From Melioribacteraceae bacterium (GTDB lineage: Bacteria > Bacteroidota > Ignavibacteria > Ignavibacteriales > Melioribacteraceae), in assembly GCA_016927595.1 (NCBI GenBank), contig JAFGMI010000007.1, positions 1 to 64,000 on the forward strand: a stretch of 64,000 bases of DNA, written 5' to 3'. The notes below the pieces were generated by a model. That model made no database searches. It saw only the letters and a program-made list of their open reading frames with translations, and was not told where the DNA came from. The position numbers and the translations under genes are program-made. Positions 54,398 to 63,558 of the stretch are shown in pieces. Within the stretch, counting starts at the first letter, position 1, and every line of letters starts with the position of its first letter.

Positions 54398-57300
54398 ATG
54401 GATTTAAAAAAATCTTTAGGCTTTACCAATGATGGTAGAACTCAAAACAAAATCAAAAGACATTTACAGTATATTAATTTAAAGCTTGCTTCGCTCGGTC
54501 AGCCTTATGTTGATATTAAAAACGAGACGAAATTCCTGGATCTGGCTCAGGATTTGATCAGAAACCATAAGGAGAAGAACAGGCTTTTATCAAACTATCA
54601 GTGCCCTGCGGACAACCGGATACAAAGTTTTATAGATTCATATCTGCGCGATTTCAAGGATAGATACAATTTACGTTTGCCTTCAAATACATTTGTCCTT
54701 GACAGCCACGGAATTGCCCGGGTACTTTCGCTTCCTCCTGATAAGGATGAATACATTTCCGATATTATAAGTTCCTACAGGATAAAACAAGGTATTCTGC
54801 ATAATCCTAAAAACGACAGACGAACTACTAAGGGAGTATTTCACATAGTTGAAGGCGGCTTGCCTGTTCCTGATGATAAAAAGACAGTACCTAAAAATGT
54901 TTTCGCCCGGCTTCTGGCTGAAGCTTTGCAGCCTACGAAAGAGTTGCTGAACCTGCCATATACATCCAATCAGACTCAGAGTGCAGAATTATTCGTGAGC
55001 CTTTTATTGCGCCCGAAAGTCAGTCCGGAAGTGAAAAATGTGAGTCCGGAAAGGTCAATGGAAATAAGGTTTTTTGCGCCTGGCAGTCTGGTTAGCAATC
55101 TTGATTTTGTAGAATCAATTTTCGGTAACGCGGGCGATCCGTATCTGCCGGAGAATGATGCGGCGCTTGATACTGATCATTGGTCAGGTCATACAGGTTG
55201 CGTTATTCTTGCTCCGCATCTGGTAAAATTCACAAAGAAAGACTTGGGGCTTCCTTCCTATGAAACAGCTACTGAACAGCAAAAACGCGACGGTATGTGC
55301 TGGAAAAGCGAAAAAGAAATCTACAACGACGGACAGGCTTTTAAGATCACCGCAAGAACCGATGAAGGGATTATATTAACTATCATAGCTGATAATTATT
55401 TTGGTTATTCTAAAAAAGAGATAAAGACTCAAATCAGTTATGCCGCTAATTTACTGGGCAATGCTGAGGAGGAGCATGCGGGCGGCGCTATTGCTTTCCC
55501 CAGTTATAATCTTGGTGATGAGTTCCATGATGATAACCAGGTAAGAAAGGATAATCACACTTTTAAAAAGAATATACCCTTGTTTAAGGATATTATGGAT
55601 GTGCAACCGGAAGGTTATGCAATCGATAAAAATTATAACGATATAATTTACATACCGGAGGACTCAAGATTCGAGTTGATCGAACAAACGATTAAATGGC
55701 ATAAAAACAAAAAAGAAATAACACTGAAGATGCATCCTTCAAAAACATATATTTACCCTGCCGGTTATAAAATCAGAATGGAAAAAAATCTATACATACC
55801 TTCCTGGAGATTAATCGGAACGGTTGCCGAAGGTACATTCTGCCATAAGCCGAGTACAGTATCCGGAGGAGGAAAGTCCGAAATATCAAAATCAATAACT
55901 GACTCGATTATCTACGGTCCTTTCTTTATTGCGGATTATGAAAAGGATATGTCTAAAGTTGATGAAATACTTGCTAAAGATTACAGTAATAGATATAAGG
56001 AACGGTATAAAGAATATGGTTCCAGCAGACCGATCTTAAGCAGAGAGAGATCACTTGGTTCCGTAATTAAACTGTTAACGCCTTCTCCTACCAAATACAC
56101 TGAGGAATACAATAAGTGGCTGGAATCAATTCCCCACTATATTAAGGGGATTGTATATATTATCAAACGGTTCTATAAACCCGAATGGGGTAATAACTGG
56201 AGAAATCATTTTAAGGTTGATATAATCGACGGCAAGTACGGTAACGAATTGAAGTTTGCCGATAGGAAACTTGTTGCCAGTTATCTAAGAGTAGGTTTAT
56301 TCAACGATCTGACCTGGAGAACTTATAAATTAAGACAGGATTTCAGGGCTTCGGATAAACTTCAGATGGAAGACGATATAACCGTTTCAACCGTTCTGCC
56401 GGCAAAAGACTTGAATTTCCTTAGCAATGATTACGATGACGAATATGTTAAATTTACCGACAATTGCGAATACAGGTTCTTCCAGAGACCTGATGAAGCA
56501 ATACACCGCGGCTTCGATAAACAGGCAGAGGCTGATATTGCATCGCCAAATACATTTATTTCAAATTTCGCACCTTTAACAATAGAAGATGCGAAGACAA
56601 TTGTTGAGGATGCTATAGAATTTGACAAGTACAGCGCTCCAATAAAACAGCTGATTGAGGATGTGCTTATGAGTAAGAACAGCAAATACTTTGTTTCATC
56701 CTCACATCCGAGAATGGTAGATGGAAGTCCATCAAAAAATATGCGGTACCTGCAAAACAGACCAGATATTGTTAATCCGAGAGATAAATATCTGGCAGAA
56801 ATAGGTGTAAGACTTTACAGAAAAGTACCATTGAATAAACCCGTATATTTTCCAGTTAATGCGGTTCTTCCGGGAAGAAGAAATAATCCGCCAGATAAAG
56901 GTATTCGTCCTCTTGCTGTTTATAATCCGATACATTATCAGGAACTTCCCGAACTGTTCATGGATTTTATTTGCAGCCTTACTGGTAAGTCTCCTTCAAC
57001 TACCGGCGCAGGCAGCGAAGGTGCATTAACCAAATCGCCTTTCAATGCGTTGTGCCCGATTACAGATTTAAACAATGCACTGGTCTCGTTTATTCTTACG
57101 GGTCATGACGGTTTTACAACCGCCGCCGGTTATGTCGGACCGAAATATAAGGTCGACCACGATATCAGTATATTAATACCTGAAATATGGAGCAGGCTCA
57201 GAAGCGAGGAGCGTAAACCGCAATTTCTGGTTGATCATGGATATCTGGAGAAACTCAGCGACTTCGAATACAAAGGGCAAAAAGTGCTTGCGGGCAGGCT

Positions 57301-57853
57301 CGGATACAGAGTAACCGGTAAATTCGTAAGAACATTTTTCGGAAGGGTATTTGAAAATCCCGATACCGTTTTCAGCGACGAAATGCTTAAACCTGAACTT
57401 CAGGATATGGAATGCTTCGTGGATGGTATAAATAATATTGTTGAAGCTCAAAAAAAAGTCGCGATGCAGTTCTTTAACGACGGAAGTATTTCGGCAGCCT
57501 GTCCTCCATTAAAAGCTCTTCTGAACATAATGATATACGAAGAATTCAACGGCTGGGGTATTGAATCAAGTGAATTAAGAAACATGTTCACAAAAGAATA
57601 TTTGTTCAACAGTGACTGGTATAAAGAACGTCTTATAAACAAACAGCTTAATGATATAGCTCTTTATCAAAGACATAAAAAGTATTTAACCGGCTACTTA
57701 GCTGAATCGGAGAATCTTTCAAAAGAAACAAGGGATGAAATAGAAATTAAATTGGAAAATGTTGAAAAGAAGCTGAAGTATTATAAATCTGCCAAATACC
57801 TGAAATCGCTGGAAGGAACACTCGGGCTGGATCCAATATACAGAAATCCGTAA
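54398..57853 (+). CDS. Diphosphate-dependent phosphoenolpyruvate carboxykinase (PPi-PEPCK)
   Basis: 1151 residues, matching the ~1100-1150-residue PPi-PEPCK of Propionibacterium and Entamoeba rather than ATP/GTP PEPCK (~530-600). Motifs I recall from that family and see here: HNPKNDRRTTKGVFHI, GNAGDPYLPENDA, HTGCVILAPHLVKFT, CHKPSTVSGGGKSEISKSI (Lys493), FQRPDDAIHRG-like FQRPDEAIHRGFDKQAE, GRRNNPPDKG and GKSPSTTGAGSEGALTK (~863-879). It would interconvert oxaloacetate plus PPi with PEP, CO2 and Pi. Position 104 bp after meaB fits a C3/C4 carbon route. Assignment rests on recalled motifs, not a search. Confidence 0.88.
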   Translation: MDLKKSLGFTNDGRTQNKIKRHLQYINLKLASLGQPYVDIKNETKFLDLAQDLIRNHKEKNRLLSNYQCPADNRIQSFIDSYLRDFKDRYNLRLPSNTFVLDSHGIARVLSLPPDKDEYISDIISSYRIKQGILHNPKNDRRTTKGVFHIVEGGLPVPDDKKTVPKNVFARLLAEALQPTKELLNLPYTSNQTQSAELFVSLLLRPKVSPEVKNVSPERSMEIRFFAPGSLVSNLDFVESIFGNAGDPYLPENDAALDTDHWSGHTGCVILAPHLVKFTKKDLGLPSYETATEQQKRDGMCWKSEKEIYNDGQAFKITARTDEGIILTIIADNYFGYSKKEIKTQISYAANLLGNAEEEHAGGAIAFPSYNLGDEFHDDNQVRKDNHTFKKNIPLFKDIMDVQPEGYAIDKNYNDIIYIPEDSRFELIEQTIKWHKNKKEITLKMHPSKTYIYPAGYKIRMEKNLYIPSWRLIGTVAEGTFCHKPSTVSGGGKSEISKSITDSIIYGPFFIADYEKDMSKVDEILAKDYSNRYKERYKEYGSSRPILSRERSLGSVIKLLTPSPTKYTEEYNKWLESIPHYIKGIVYIIKRFYKPEWGNNWRNHFKVDIIDGKYGNELKFADRKLVASYLRVGLFNDLTWRTYKLRQDFRASDKLQMEDDITVSTVLPAKDLNFLSNDYDDEYVKFTDNCEYRFFQRPDEAIHRGFDKQAEADIASPNTFISNFAPLTIEDAKTIVEDAIEFDKYSAPIKQLIEDVLMSKNSKYFVSSSHPRMVDGSPSKNMRYLQNRPDIVNPRDKYLAEIGVRLYRKVPLNKPVYFPVNAVLPGRRNNPPDKGIRPLAVYNPIHYQELPELFMDFICSLTGKSPSTTGAGSEGALTKSPFNALCPITDLNNALVSFILTGHDGFTTAAGYVGPKYKVDHDISILIPEIWSRLRSEERKPQFLVDHGYLEKLSDFEYKGQKVLAGRLGYRVTGKFVRTFFGRVFENPDTVFSDEMLKPELQDMECFVDGINNIVEAQKKVAMQFFNDGSISAACPPLKALLNIMIYEEFNGWGIESSELRNMFTKEYLFNSDWYKERLINKQLNDIALYQRHKKYLTGYLAESENLSKETRDEIEIKLENVEKKLKYYKSAKYLKSLEGTLGLDPIYRNP

Positions 57854-57870
57854 AGCAACGATTTACTTAT

Positions 57871-57893
57871 TAAACCGGAGTGTGATCGGTTTA
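57871..57893 (+). terminator. Probable terminator after PPi-PEPCK
   Basis: TAAACCG (57871-57877) and CGGTTTA (57887-57893) form a 7-bp stem with a 9-nt loop, followed by AT-rich DNA and a TTTTTT run near 57908. Confidence 0.35.
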
Positions 57894-57943
57894 TAATATT
57901 TATTGCATTTTTTCAATGATGAATACGATTCCGATTTTTTAAT

Positions 57944-58582
57944 TTAATCCCTGCAGTTATCATCACAGCAGCATAAAAGGTTATTGCTTTTGGATTTTTC
58001 AAATGCCTCTCTGCCTTCTTTGACTGCATAGTATGCAATTCCAAGCGACCCGAGAATATCCAGATATCCGACTTTGAAAAGTTCGTACAGACCGCTTGAC
58101 AGCAGCAGAATAATCGAGAGATAGAAACATGTTTTTGTGCAATTGGCATCTGCAATAATTGCATCGGAATTTAATTGCCGCCCGACCTTCAGTTTTGCTT
58201 TCATCAGATAATACATTGTTGCAAGTGATATTACCGATACTATTATTCCGATAATTGTTGTTTCTGGCTCCACATCTTTCAGTATATTTATAATCGAACC
58301 CGTTACAAGACCTGCAGCTAAAATATAAAAAGCCGTACCTGTAATTTTAAGCGCTGTTCTTTCGAATGAATCGCGGCTTAAAACTTCCGACTTATTCATT
58401 CGCCAGATCATATGTGTAATACCTAATCCCGAAATTACTTCTACAAAACTGTCGACTCCGAATCCCAGAAGTGCAAGAGTATCATCTTCGAGTCCAAACC
58501 CAACCGATACACTGCCTTCAATAATATTATAGATAATAGTAAATATGCCAAGGTAAAATGCTGTTTTAAGTAATGGGTTCAT
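57944..58582 (-). CDS. CDF-like cation transporter with Cys-rich tail
   Basis: 212 residues, about five or six membrane helices. GFGVDSFVEVISG and SDAIIADANCTKTC correspond to the metal-site helices 2 and 5 of cation diffusion facilitators, but the cytoplasmic C-terminal domain is absent. Instead it ends NNLLCCCDDNC (Cys204-206 and 210), a likely soft-metal or metalloid site. Its ATG directly follows the arsM stop, so it is the third gene of the ars operon. Transport of arsenic species is inferred from context only. Confidence 0.8.
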   Translation of the reverse strand: MNPLLKTAFYLGIFTIIYNIIEGSVSVGFGLEDDTLALLGFGVDSFVEVISGLGITHMIWRMNKSEVLSRDSFERTALKITGTAFYILAAGLVTGSIINILKDVEPETTIIGIIVSVISLATMYYLMKAKLKVGRQLNSDAIIADANCTKTCFYLSIILLLSSGLYELFKVGYLDILGSLGIAYYAVKEGREAFEKSKSNNLLCCCDDNCRD

Positions 58583-59386
58583 CTACCGGCTCATTAATTT
58601 ATTACCTGTTACAGTAATGCTGATGATGCCGAATTCTTTATTATCATATTCTTTCTTTTCCTGTTCAGAAAGATATCCGCATAATAAATCTTCAGGAAGA
58701 TCAACATCTTTCGAGATTTTTACTTCAATTTCGTTAAATCCGGCACTACTTATAATTCTCAAATATTCTTCCTGAGGTATGGCACCCGATACGCAGCCTG
58801 CATAAGCAGTTGCAGACTCTTTCAATCCTTCCGGCAGCTTACCAAATAAAACGATATCCGATACACAAAAGTGCCCGCCGGTTTTTAATATTCTGAATAT
58901 TTCATTGAATGCTTTATTCTTATCCGGGACAAGATTCAGGACACAATTACTTATCACAACATCAGCGGTTTTCTCATCCAGAGGTAGATTTTCTATTTCA
59001 CCTAATTTAAATTCGACGTTTGAATAACCCAGTTTCGTATTGTTCAGTTCTGCTTTTGCTATCATTTCTTCAGTGAAATCAATCCCTATTACCCTGCCGT
59101 TTTCACCTACAAGCGCTCTGGCAACAAATGCATCATTTCCGGCACCTGAACCTAGATCGACAACAGTGTCACCGCTGCTGATTCCGGCGTACTTTGTCGG
59201 GATTCCACAACCCAGGTTTAAATCCGCTTCTTTTACGTAACCTTCCAAACCACTGTATTCATCGCTGATAATTGAATAATCGTTTTTGCTATCACAGCAA
59301 CCGCATTTCTGCCTTTTACCCGGATTGAGGGCAATTTGAGAGTATTTATTTTTAACAATATCCTTTAATTCTTCAGAGTGTTTCAT
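58583..59386 (-). CDS. arsM: Arsenite S-adenosylmethionine methyltransferase
   Basis: 267 residues. Rossmann SAM site VVDLGSGAGNDAFVA, then IGIDFTEEMIAKA. Three conserved cysteines expected for As(III) binding are present: Cys60 (NLGCGIP), Cys198 (YAGCVSGA) and Cys236 (LLCGYLS). An additional KCGCCDS lies at 27-33. Methylates As(III) to volatile or exported forms. Lies 9 bp after arsR and abuts the transporter gene. Confidence 0.93.
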   Translation of the reverse strand: MKHSEELKDIVKNKYSQIALNPGKRQKCGCCDSKNDYSIISDEYSGLEGYVKEADLNLGCGIPTKYAGISSGDTVVDLGSGAGNDAFVARALVGENGRVIGIDFTEEMIAKAELNNTKLGYSNVEFKLGEIENLPLDEKTADVVISNCVLNLVPDKNKAFNEIFRILKTGGHFCVSDIVLFGKLPEGLKESATAYAGCVSGAIPQEEYLRIISSAGFNEIEVKISKDVDLPEDLLCGYLSEQEKKEYDNKEFGIISITVTGNKLMSR

Positions 59387-59395
59387 TGTTTCCTC

Positions 59396-59713
59396 CTAGC
59401 AGCAATTTAGTTTTGAGAACAATTTAGTAAATGCTTCCTTGGCTTTTTTCATCATCTTGGGTTCAATACAATAGCACGTCCTCGGTCCTTCAATTTCACC
59501 TTTAATGATACCGCTTTCCTTCAATTCCCTGAGGTGCTGCGATACAGTAGCCTGAGCAAGCGGCAGAAGATCAACGAGTTCACCCGTGATGCAAATACCC
59601 CTTTTGTTTAAAATATTAATAATTTTGACTCTGGCAGGGTGAGAAAGAGCTTTTGCTATTTTTGAAAGTTCGATTTCCTGCTGAGTGTATAATTCTTCCT
59701 TTGAATGCACCAT
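59396..59713 (-). CDS. arsR: ArsR-family metalloregulator
   Basis: 105 residues. [17 protein letters not shown] and [24 protein letters not shown] form the winged helix. The classic CVC pair of the alpha-3 site is reduced to one Cys (Cys41), while Cys80, Cys82 and the terminal Cys104-Cys105 offer another As(III) site, as in some atypical ArsR proteins. It should repress the arsR-arsM-transporter operon through the dyad just upstream. Confidence 0.9.
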   Translation of the reverse strand: MVHSKEELYTQQEIELSKIAKALSHPARVKIINILNKRGICITGELVDLLPLAQATVSQHLRELKESGIIKGEIEGPRTCYCIEPKMMKKAKEAFTKLFSKLNCC

Positions 59714-59728
59714 TAGTCGATTTCCTTA

Positions 59729-59751
59729 ATCGTATATCGTAAATATACGAT
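59729..59751. promoter_or_regulatory. ArsR operator (perfect inverted repeat)
   Basis: ATCGTATAT (59729-59737), spacer CGTAA, ATATACGAT (59743-59751): a perfect 9-5-9 dyad ending 16 bp upstream of the arsR ATG, the usual position for autoregulation. CGATAATATT also repeats at 59748 and 59775. Confidence 0.75.
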
Positions 59752-59786
59752 AATATTCACTATCCGGCAAGGTGCGATAATATTAA

Positions 59787-60245
59787 TTACAACTTTTCAT
59801 AACGCTTAATATTGCGTACGGTGCGTCTCATTTCGTGAGACTCGAACTCTGCCAGATTTTCAAATACTGCTCTTACCTCATCAGAATTTGAATGATCTGC
59901 CAGTTCCTTGTATAATTTAATAAGACAGTCATCCATAATGATTACTGCGGAAACAATTTCATTAATATCATCCTTAAAACTAAGATCGAACGACTTCAGA
60001 CATTTCTCCGCTTTGGAATCATCAATATAGCTGAACCATGTCTCCTCAATCTTTCTTGATAAATTTTCCTCAATAAACCCGAATGTTTCTTCCATATGCC
60101 TTTCGTGTTCGGACAGATATCCGAGGGCTATTTTTATTTTTTCTTTTTGAGTTTCATTACTTAGATTGGAATAGAATTCGCGAAGAGTGTGATGAAACTT
60201 TCTCACAGTATCAATGAATTGAATACCTCTCTTAAAAAGAGTCAT
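59787..60245 (-). CDS. Ferritin-like four-helix protein
   Basis: 152 residues from the ATG at 60245, chosen because GGAGG lies 5 bp upstream; a start at 60257 would place that site inside the gene. All-helical with ExxH-type motifs EHERHMEE (~46-53), MDDCLIKLYKEL and EFESHEMRR, resembling ferritin-like/rubrerythrin di-iron bundles. Metal binding is inferred. It lies upstream of the ars genes but their operator is downstream of it, so it is probably separate. Confidence 0.65.
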   Translation of the reverse strand: MTLFKRGIQFIDTVRKFHHTLREFYSNLSNETQKEKIKIALGYLSEHERHMEETFGFIEENLSRKIEETWFSYIDDSKAEKCLKSFDLSFKDDINEIVSAVIIMDDCLIKLYKELADHSNSDEVRAVFENLAEFESHEMRRTVRNIKRYEKL

Positions 60246-60293
60246 TTTAGCCTCCATCGAAGTCCGAAAGAAATGTAATTTTTAGAATAAATA

Positions 60294-61178
60294 ATGTCAA
60301 TGAGTAGCATCAAACCGCGGAAAATATTTATTGTTTATTTAATTCTGATTTTATCGAAGAGTCTTTCAGCGCAGGGTATTGATAATAATGTTAAACAAAT
60401 TTGTGATTCTTCGGTTTCGCCATCCAGTTCAAAATTGATAGCAATAAGCGGGTTATCGGTAGTTTTTTTCGGCTTAAGTTACGGTCTGCAGGATAACATC
60501 TGGTGGAAGGGTGAGAAGAGCGCATTCCACTTCAACTGGAGAAAAGACTGGATTGAAAGTAAAGGCTCCGATAAATTCGGACACTTCTTTTTCAGTCGCT
60601 TGCTAGCCCGCGCCTATAGTGAGGCATTTAACTGGGCAGGATACTCAAATCTGGAGAGCCGGTACCTCGGGATGGGAATTTCATTATTGCATCAGACATT
60701 TACAGAGATACGGGACGGATTTTCGAAAGAATATGGTTTCAGTTTCAGTGATCATTTTTTTAATATTCTTGGTTCGTGCCAGCCGGTTCTTGAATATTAT
60801 TATTCTTTCCTCGGCAACTTTGATTTTAAAATCAGTTATTATCCCTCAAAAAGGTTTAATGAAGGATCTCATAATTTTATTATAGACGATTATGAAAGCA
60901 CCTATAACTGGATATCGATTGATTTGGAGAAAATGCTGCCTTCCAGTCTTAGTTTAATAATTCCGGATTTTATAAATATAGCAGTTGGTCATAATGTAAA
61001 AGCTTTGGACTACGGAGGCAGGCATGAAATTTATCTTAGCTTGGACTGGGATCTGAAATCAATAAAAGGCAAATGCTGGTTAATTAATTTTATTGAAAAT
61101 TATTTGAATTATTACCATTTACCTGCACCCGCTGTAAAAGTTTACCCCAACGTGGTCTGGTACGGGTTAAAATTTTAA
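60294..61178 (+). CDS. DUF2279 (YfiM-like) exported protein
   Basis: 294 residues with signal peptide ending SLSAQ. A second hydrophobic segment (IAISGLSVVFFGLSYGL) is followed by the family motif WWKGEKSAFHFNWRKDW and DKFGHFFFSRLLARAYS, then YLGMGISLLHQTFTEIRDGFS. DUF2279 proteins are envelope-associated and uncharacterised. Two Met codons (60294 and 60300) could start it. Divergent from the ferritin-like gene; overlaps the glycosyltransferase end by 12 bp. Confidence 0.78.
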   Translation: MSMSSIKPRKIFIVYLILILSKSLSAQGIDNNVKQICDSSVSPSSSKLIAISGLSVVFFGLSYGLQDNIWWKGEKSAFHFNWRKDWIESKGSDKFGHFFFSRLLARAYSEAFNWAGYSNLESRYLGMGISLLHQTFTEIRDGFSKEYGFSFSDHFFNILGSCQPVLEYYYSFLGNFDFKISYYPSKRFNEGSHNFIIDDYESTYNWISIDLEKMLPSSLSLIIPDFINIAVGHNVKALDYGGRHEIYLSLDWDLKSIKGKCWLINFIENYLNYYHLPAPAVKVYPNVVWYGLKF

Positions 61179-63161
61179 CGAGTCTGCTTCGACCACCGTT
61201 GGGAAAGCATAAGGCGAATATTTTTTCAGTGCATCGAAATGAATTTTACGTTTTTCCCATTCCAGATTGAGCTGGCTTATTTTAATAAGATAAAGATGTG
61301 CCGGGCAATTATAATCATCAAGTGCAACAGCCCTATCGAACATGGCTTCGGCTTCATCAATTCTGCCGGAATGATAATAAGCGTAACCTAGCGTTGTTAA
61401 TGCATACGTTTCGACTGCAGGGCAATAATCAATTACTTTACTGCAGTCATCTTCAATTTTGTCAAGAAGACTTAATCTTCCCGTTCTGAGAAACCTCATG
61501 AAATCGGTTGTTGCCTGAACGAAATGTCCTACGAACTTAACACTGCATGAGTCGTTTTCACTGCTTTCAGGTGAAGTATATTCGGCGGGTCTTTTTGAAA
61601 AAACGGGAAGGAACTGGTTTAATTCCTGAGAGTAAACCAGTAGAGGATAATAATTCTTTATAAATTTTTCCTTAGAGAAAAGAGCGGATTCAGGGTATGC
61701 ACTCGGTTTTGCTCCGGCGGGAAAGATGAAATAATCGGGCTCCCTGCTTAGAACATAATCAACATTATACCTGCGCTCAGTCCAGAGGACGGATACATTT
61801 TCAGCAATACCTCTAACTTCAACCGGATTATGTGCAATGAACTCGTCTGTAAGTCCAATTAAATCAATCACATTTGCATCGCTGTAATACGAAAATGCAC
61901 CAATTGTCGAGAGGCACACGGTTAACTCCCTGTCGCTGCCTGCCATTCTTTCATTAACCCATTCGGCGTAGAATTTCATTTTAGCAACAAGACCTATTTC
62001 ATATTCTCGCCTGTTGTTAATCTCAGGAAGTTCCGTGTAGTATGACTGAACAGAATACGCAGTGACCAGGATTAATAAAAAACCTATTGTCAGTTTTCCT
62101 GATAATTTGCAGGGTACTCCGAATGACTTGATGAACAGGTAGTAAAAACTTTTAAGGAAAAGTATATAAACCAACGGCAAAACGGGCAACACAAATCTAT
62201 GAAACGGCAGAACATCGCCCCCTATAAAAGCCACCAGGGCTAAATAGGTAAAAGATAAATAAAGAACGGGCATTACTAATTTCCGTTGTGATCTGCTCGT
62301 TAAAAGCACAAATGGAAGCAGAAGCATCAGCCCGAATAAAAAATAACTGCTGATACTTTTCCATAAGTATTCAAGTCCTCTTATAAAATAATAAGGTTCA
62401 TACGAAGTTTTTGCGTAATACGTATTCGGGAACAAGTATCCGTAATAGAATAATCTGAACAGGATATATAAAGTCAGCGGGATAAAGTATAAGAAAAATT
62501 CATTTTTCAGATTTGAGGTTATCAATCCCGAAAGCCTGAAAAAGAAATTGCGTTCCTTATTATTAAATAGATAAGAACCTGCCCGGTGAATAAAAATCAG
62601 CATAAATACTGCAAGACCCTCTGGTCTTGTAAATGAGGCTACAAGAAGAAGCAGAACATAGGTAATGCTGTTGGAATTATTTTTAATTTTTTTTAAATAA
62701 CTAAATACTGATGTCAGAATCAATAAAGAAAATAAACTTGTTTCCATAGCGCTCACCGACCAGTACTGAAACCCGCCCGTGAAGCATAGTAAAATTATAG
62801 GGACTATGTTAACCAGTTCATCAAAGAATACGGAGCCGGATTTTATTCGGAATTGCTTTGAAATAAAATAAACGACCGGCAGGATAAGCACGCTTAATAA
62901 AACGGATAAAAGTTGGGAAGCAGTTATGATGTCAATATTAAATAACGACAGCAAAGAAATAATCATTACCCATAAAAAATTCGTATAACCTTCTACATAC
63001 TCACCACTGTTAAAAACCAGTCCCTTTCCTTCTATCAGATTTTTTGCATATCGGAAACTTGTAAAAGCATCATCCTGAATAAATTTAATGTTGAGGCACA
63101 TTTGAACAAAGGCGAGGCACAACGCTGCAATTACTAATATTATTAAAGCTTTTTTATTCAA
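61167..63161 (-). CDS. GT-C membrane glycosyltransferase with C-terminal TPRs
   Basis: 664 residues, about ten to twelve membrane helices in the first ~370. The extracytoplasmic loop FIQDDAFTSFRYAKNLIEGKG and GEYVEGYTNFLW has the acidic catalytic motif of polyprenyl-phosphate-sugar GT-C enzymes (AftB/ArnT-like). Residues ~385-550 form an external soluble domain, and two TPR-like units close the protein (~580-650). Uses a lipid-linked sugar donor on the periplasmic face; acceptor unknown. Confidence 0.8.
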   Translation of the reverse strand: MNKKALIILVIAALCLAFVQMCLNIKFIQDDAFTSFRYAKNLIEGKGLVFNSGEYVEGYTNFLWVMIISLLSLFNIDIITASQLLSVLLSVLILPVVYFISKQFRIKSGSVFFDELVNIVPIILLCFTGGFQYWSVSAMETSLFSLLILTSVFSYLKKIKNNSNSITYVLLLLVASFTRPEGLAVFMLIFIHRAGSYLFNNKERNFFFRLSGLITSNLKNEFFLYFIPLTLYILFRLFYYGYLFPNTYYAKTSYEPYYFIRGLEYLWKSISSYFLFGLMLLLPFVLLTSRSQRKLVMPVLYLSFTYLALVAFIGGDVLPFHRFVLPVLPLVYILFLKSFYYLFIKSFGVPCKLSGKLTIGFLLILVTAYSVQSYYTELPEINNRREYEIGLVAKMKFYAEWVNERMAGSDRELTVCLSTIGAFSYYSDANVIDLIGLTDEFIAHNPVEVRGIAENVSVLWTERRYNVDYVLSREPDYFIFPAGAKPSAYPESALFSKEKFIKNYYPLLVYSQELNQFLPVFSKRPAEYTSPESSENDSCSVKFVGHFVQATTDFMRFLRTGRLSLLDKIEDDCSKVIDYCPAVETYALTTLGYAYYHSGRIDEAEAMFDRAVALDDYNCPAHLYLIKISQLNLEWEKRKIHFDALKKYSPYAFPTVVEADSLKF

Positions 63162-63558
63162 TCCTATCCGGGAATAAAAATGTTAGAAACCAAATTATAA
63201 TTTAATTAAATATATCAAAGAATTAAGATCAATTCGCTTGTAATAGACTTTAAGTAAATCACTTATAGGAATAATTAAAAAATTATAAACCAATCAGTTC
63301 CGATTTCGTTAAGAAGGATTTAAAACGAAGTCGTGATAAAACATTTGGGGATGCCTTCTGTAACGAAACGTCTATAATTAAAATCCTGAGGCGGATAAAC
63401 GTTTCCAGTTTATTCCCAAGTATTTATCTGATCCTAAAATAGTGTACTATACACTACTTGTCAGAAAAAAAAATATTGTGTGTTAATCTGTGAACATTTT
63501 TGAAATAAGAACCAAACTGACAAACAAATAATAATAATTTCATAGTATGAAAATCATT
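63162..63558. other. 397-bp intergenic region
   Basis: AT-rich region between two minus-strand genes. No convincing gene on either strand. It holds the short dyad at 63440-63456 and oligo-A/T runs; otherwise I see nothing. Confidence 0.4.
63440..63456. promoter_or_regulatory. Short dyad, possible operator
   Basis: TAGTGTA (63440-63446), CTA, TACACTA (63450-63456): a perfect 7-3-7 inverted repeat, too short and without a U-run for a terminator. It lies 279 bp upstream of the GT-C gene start; its target gene is uncertain. Confidence 0.35.
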
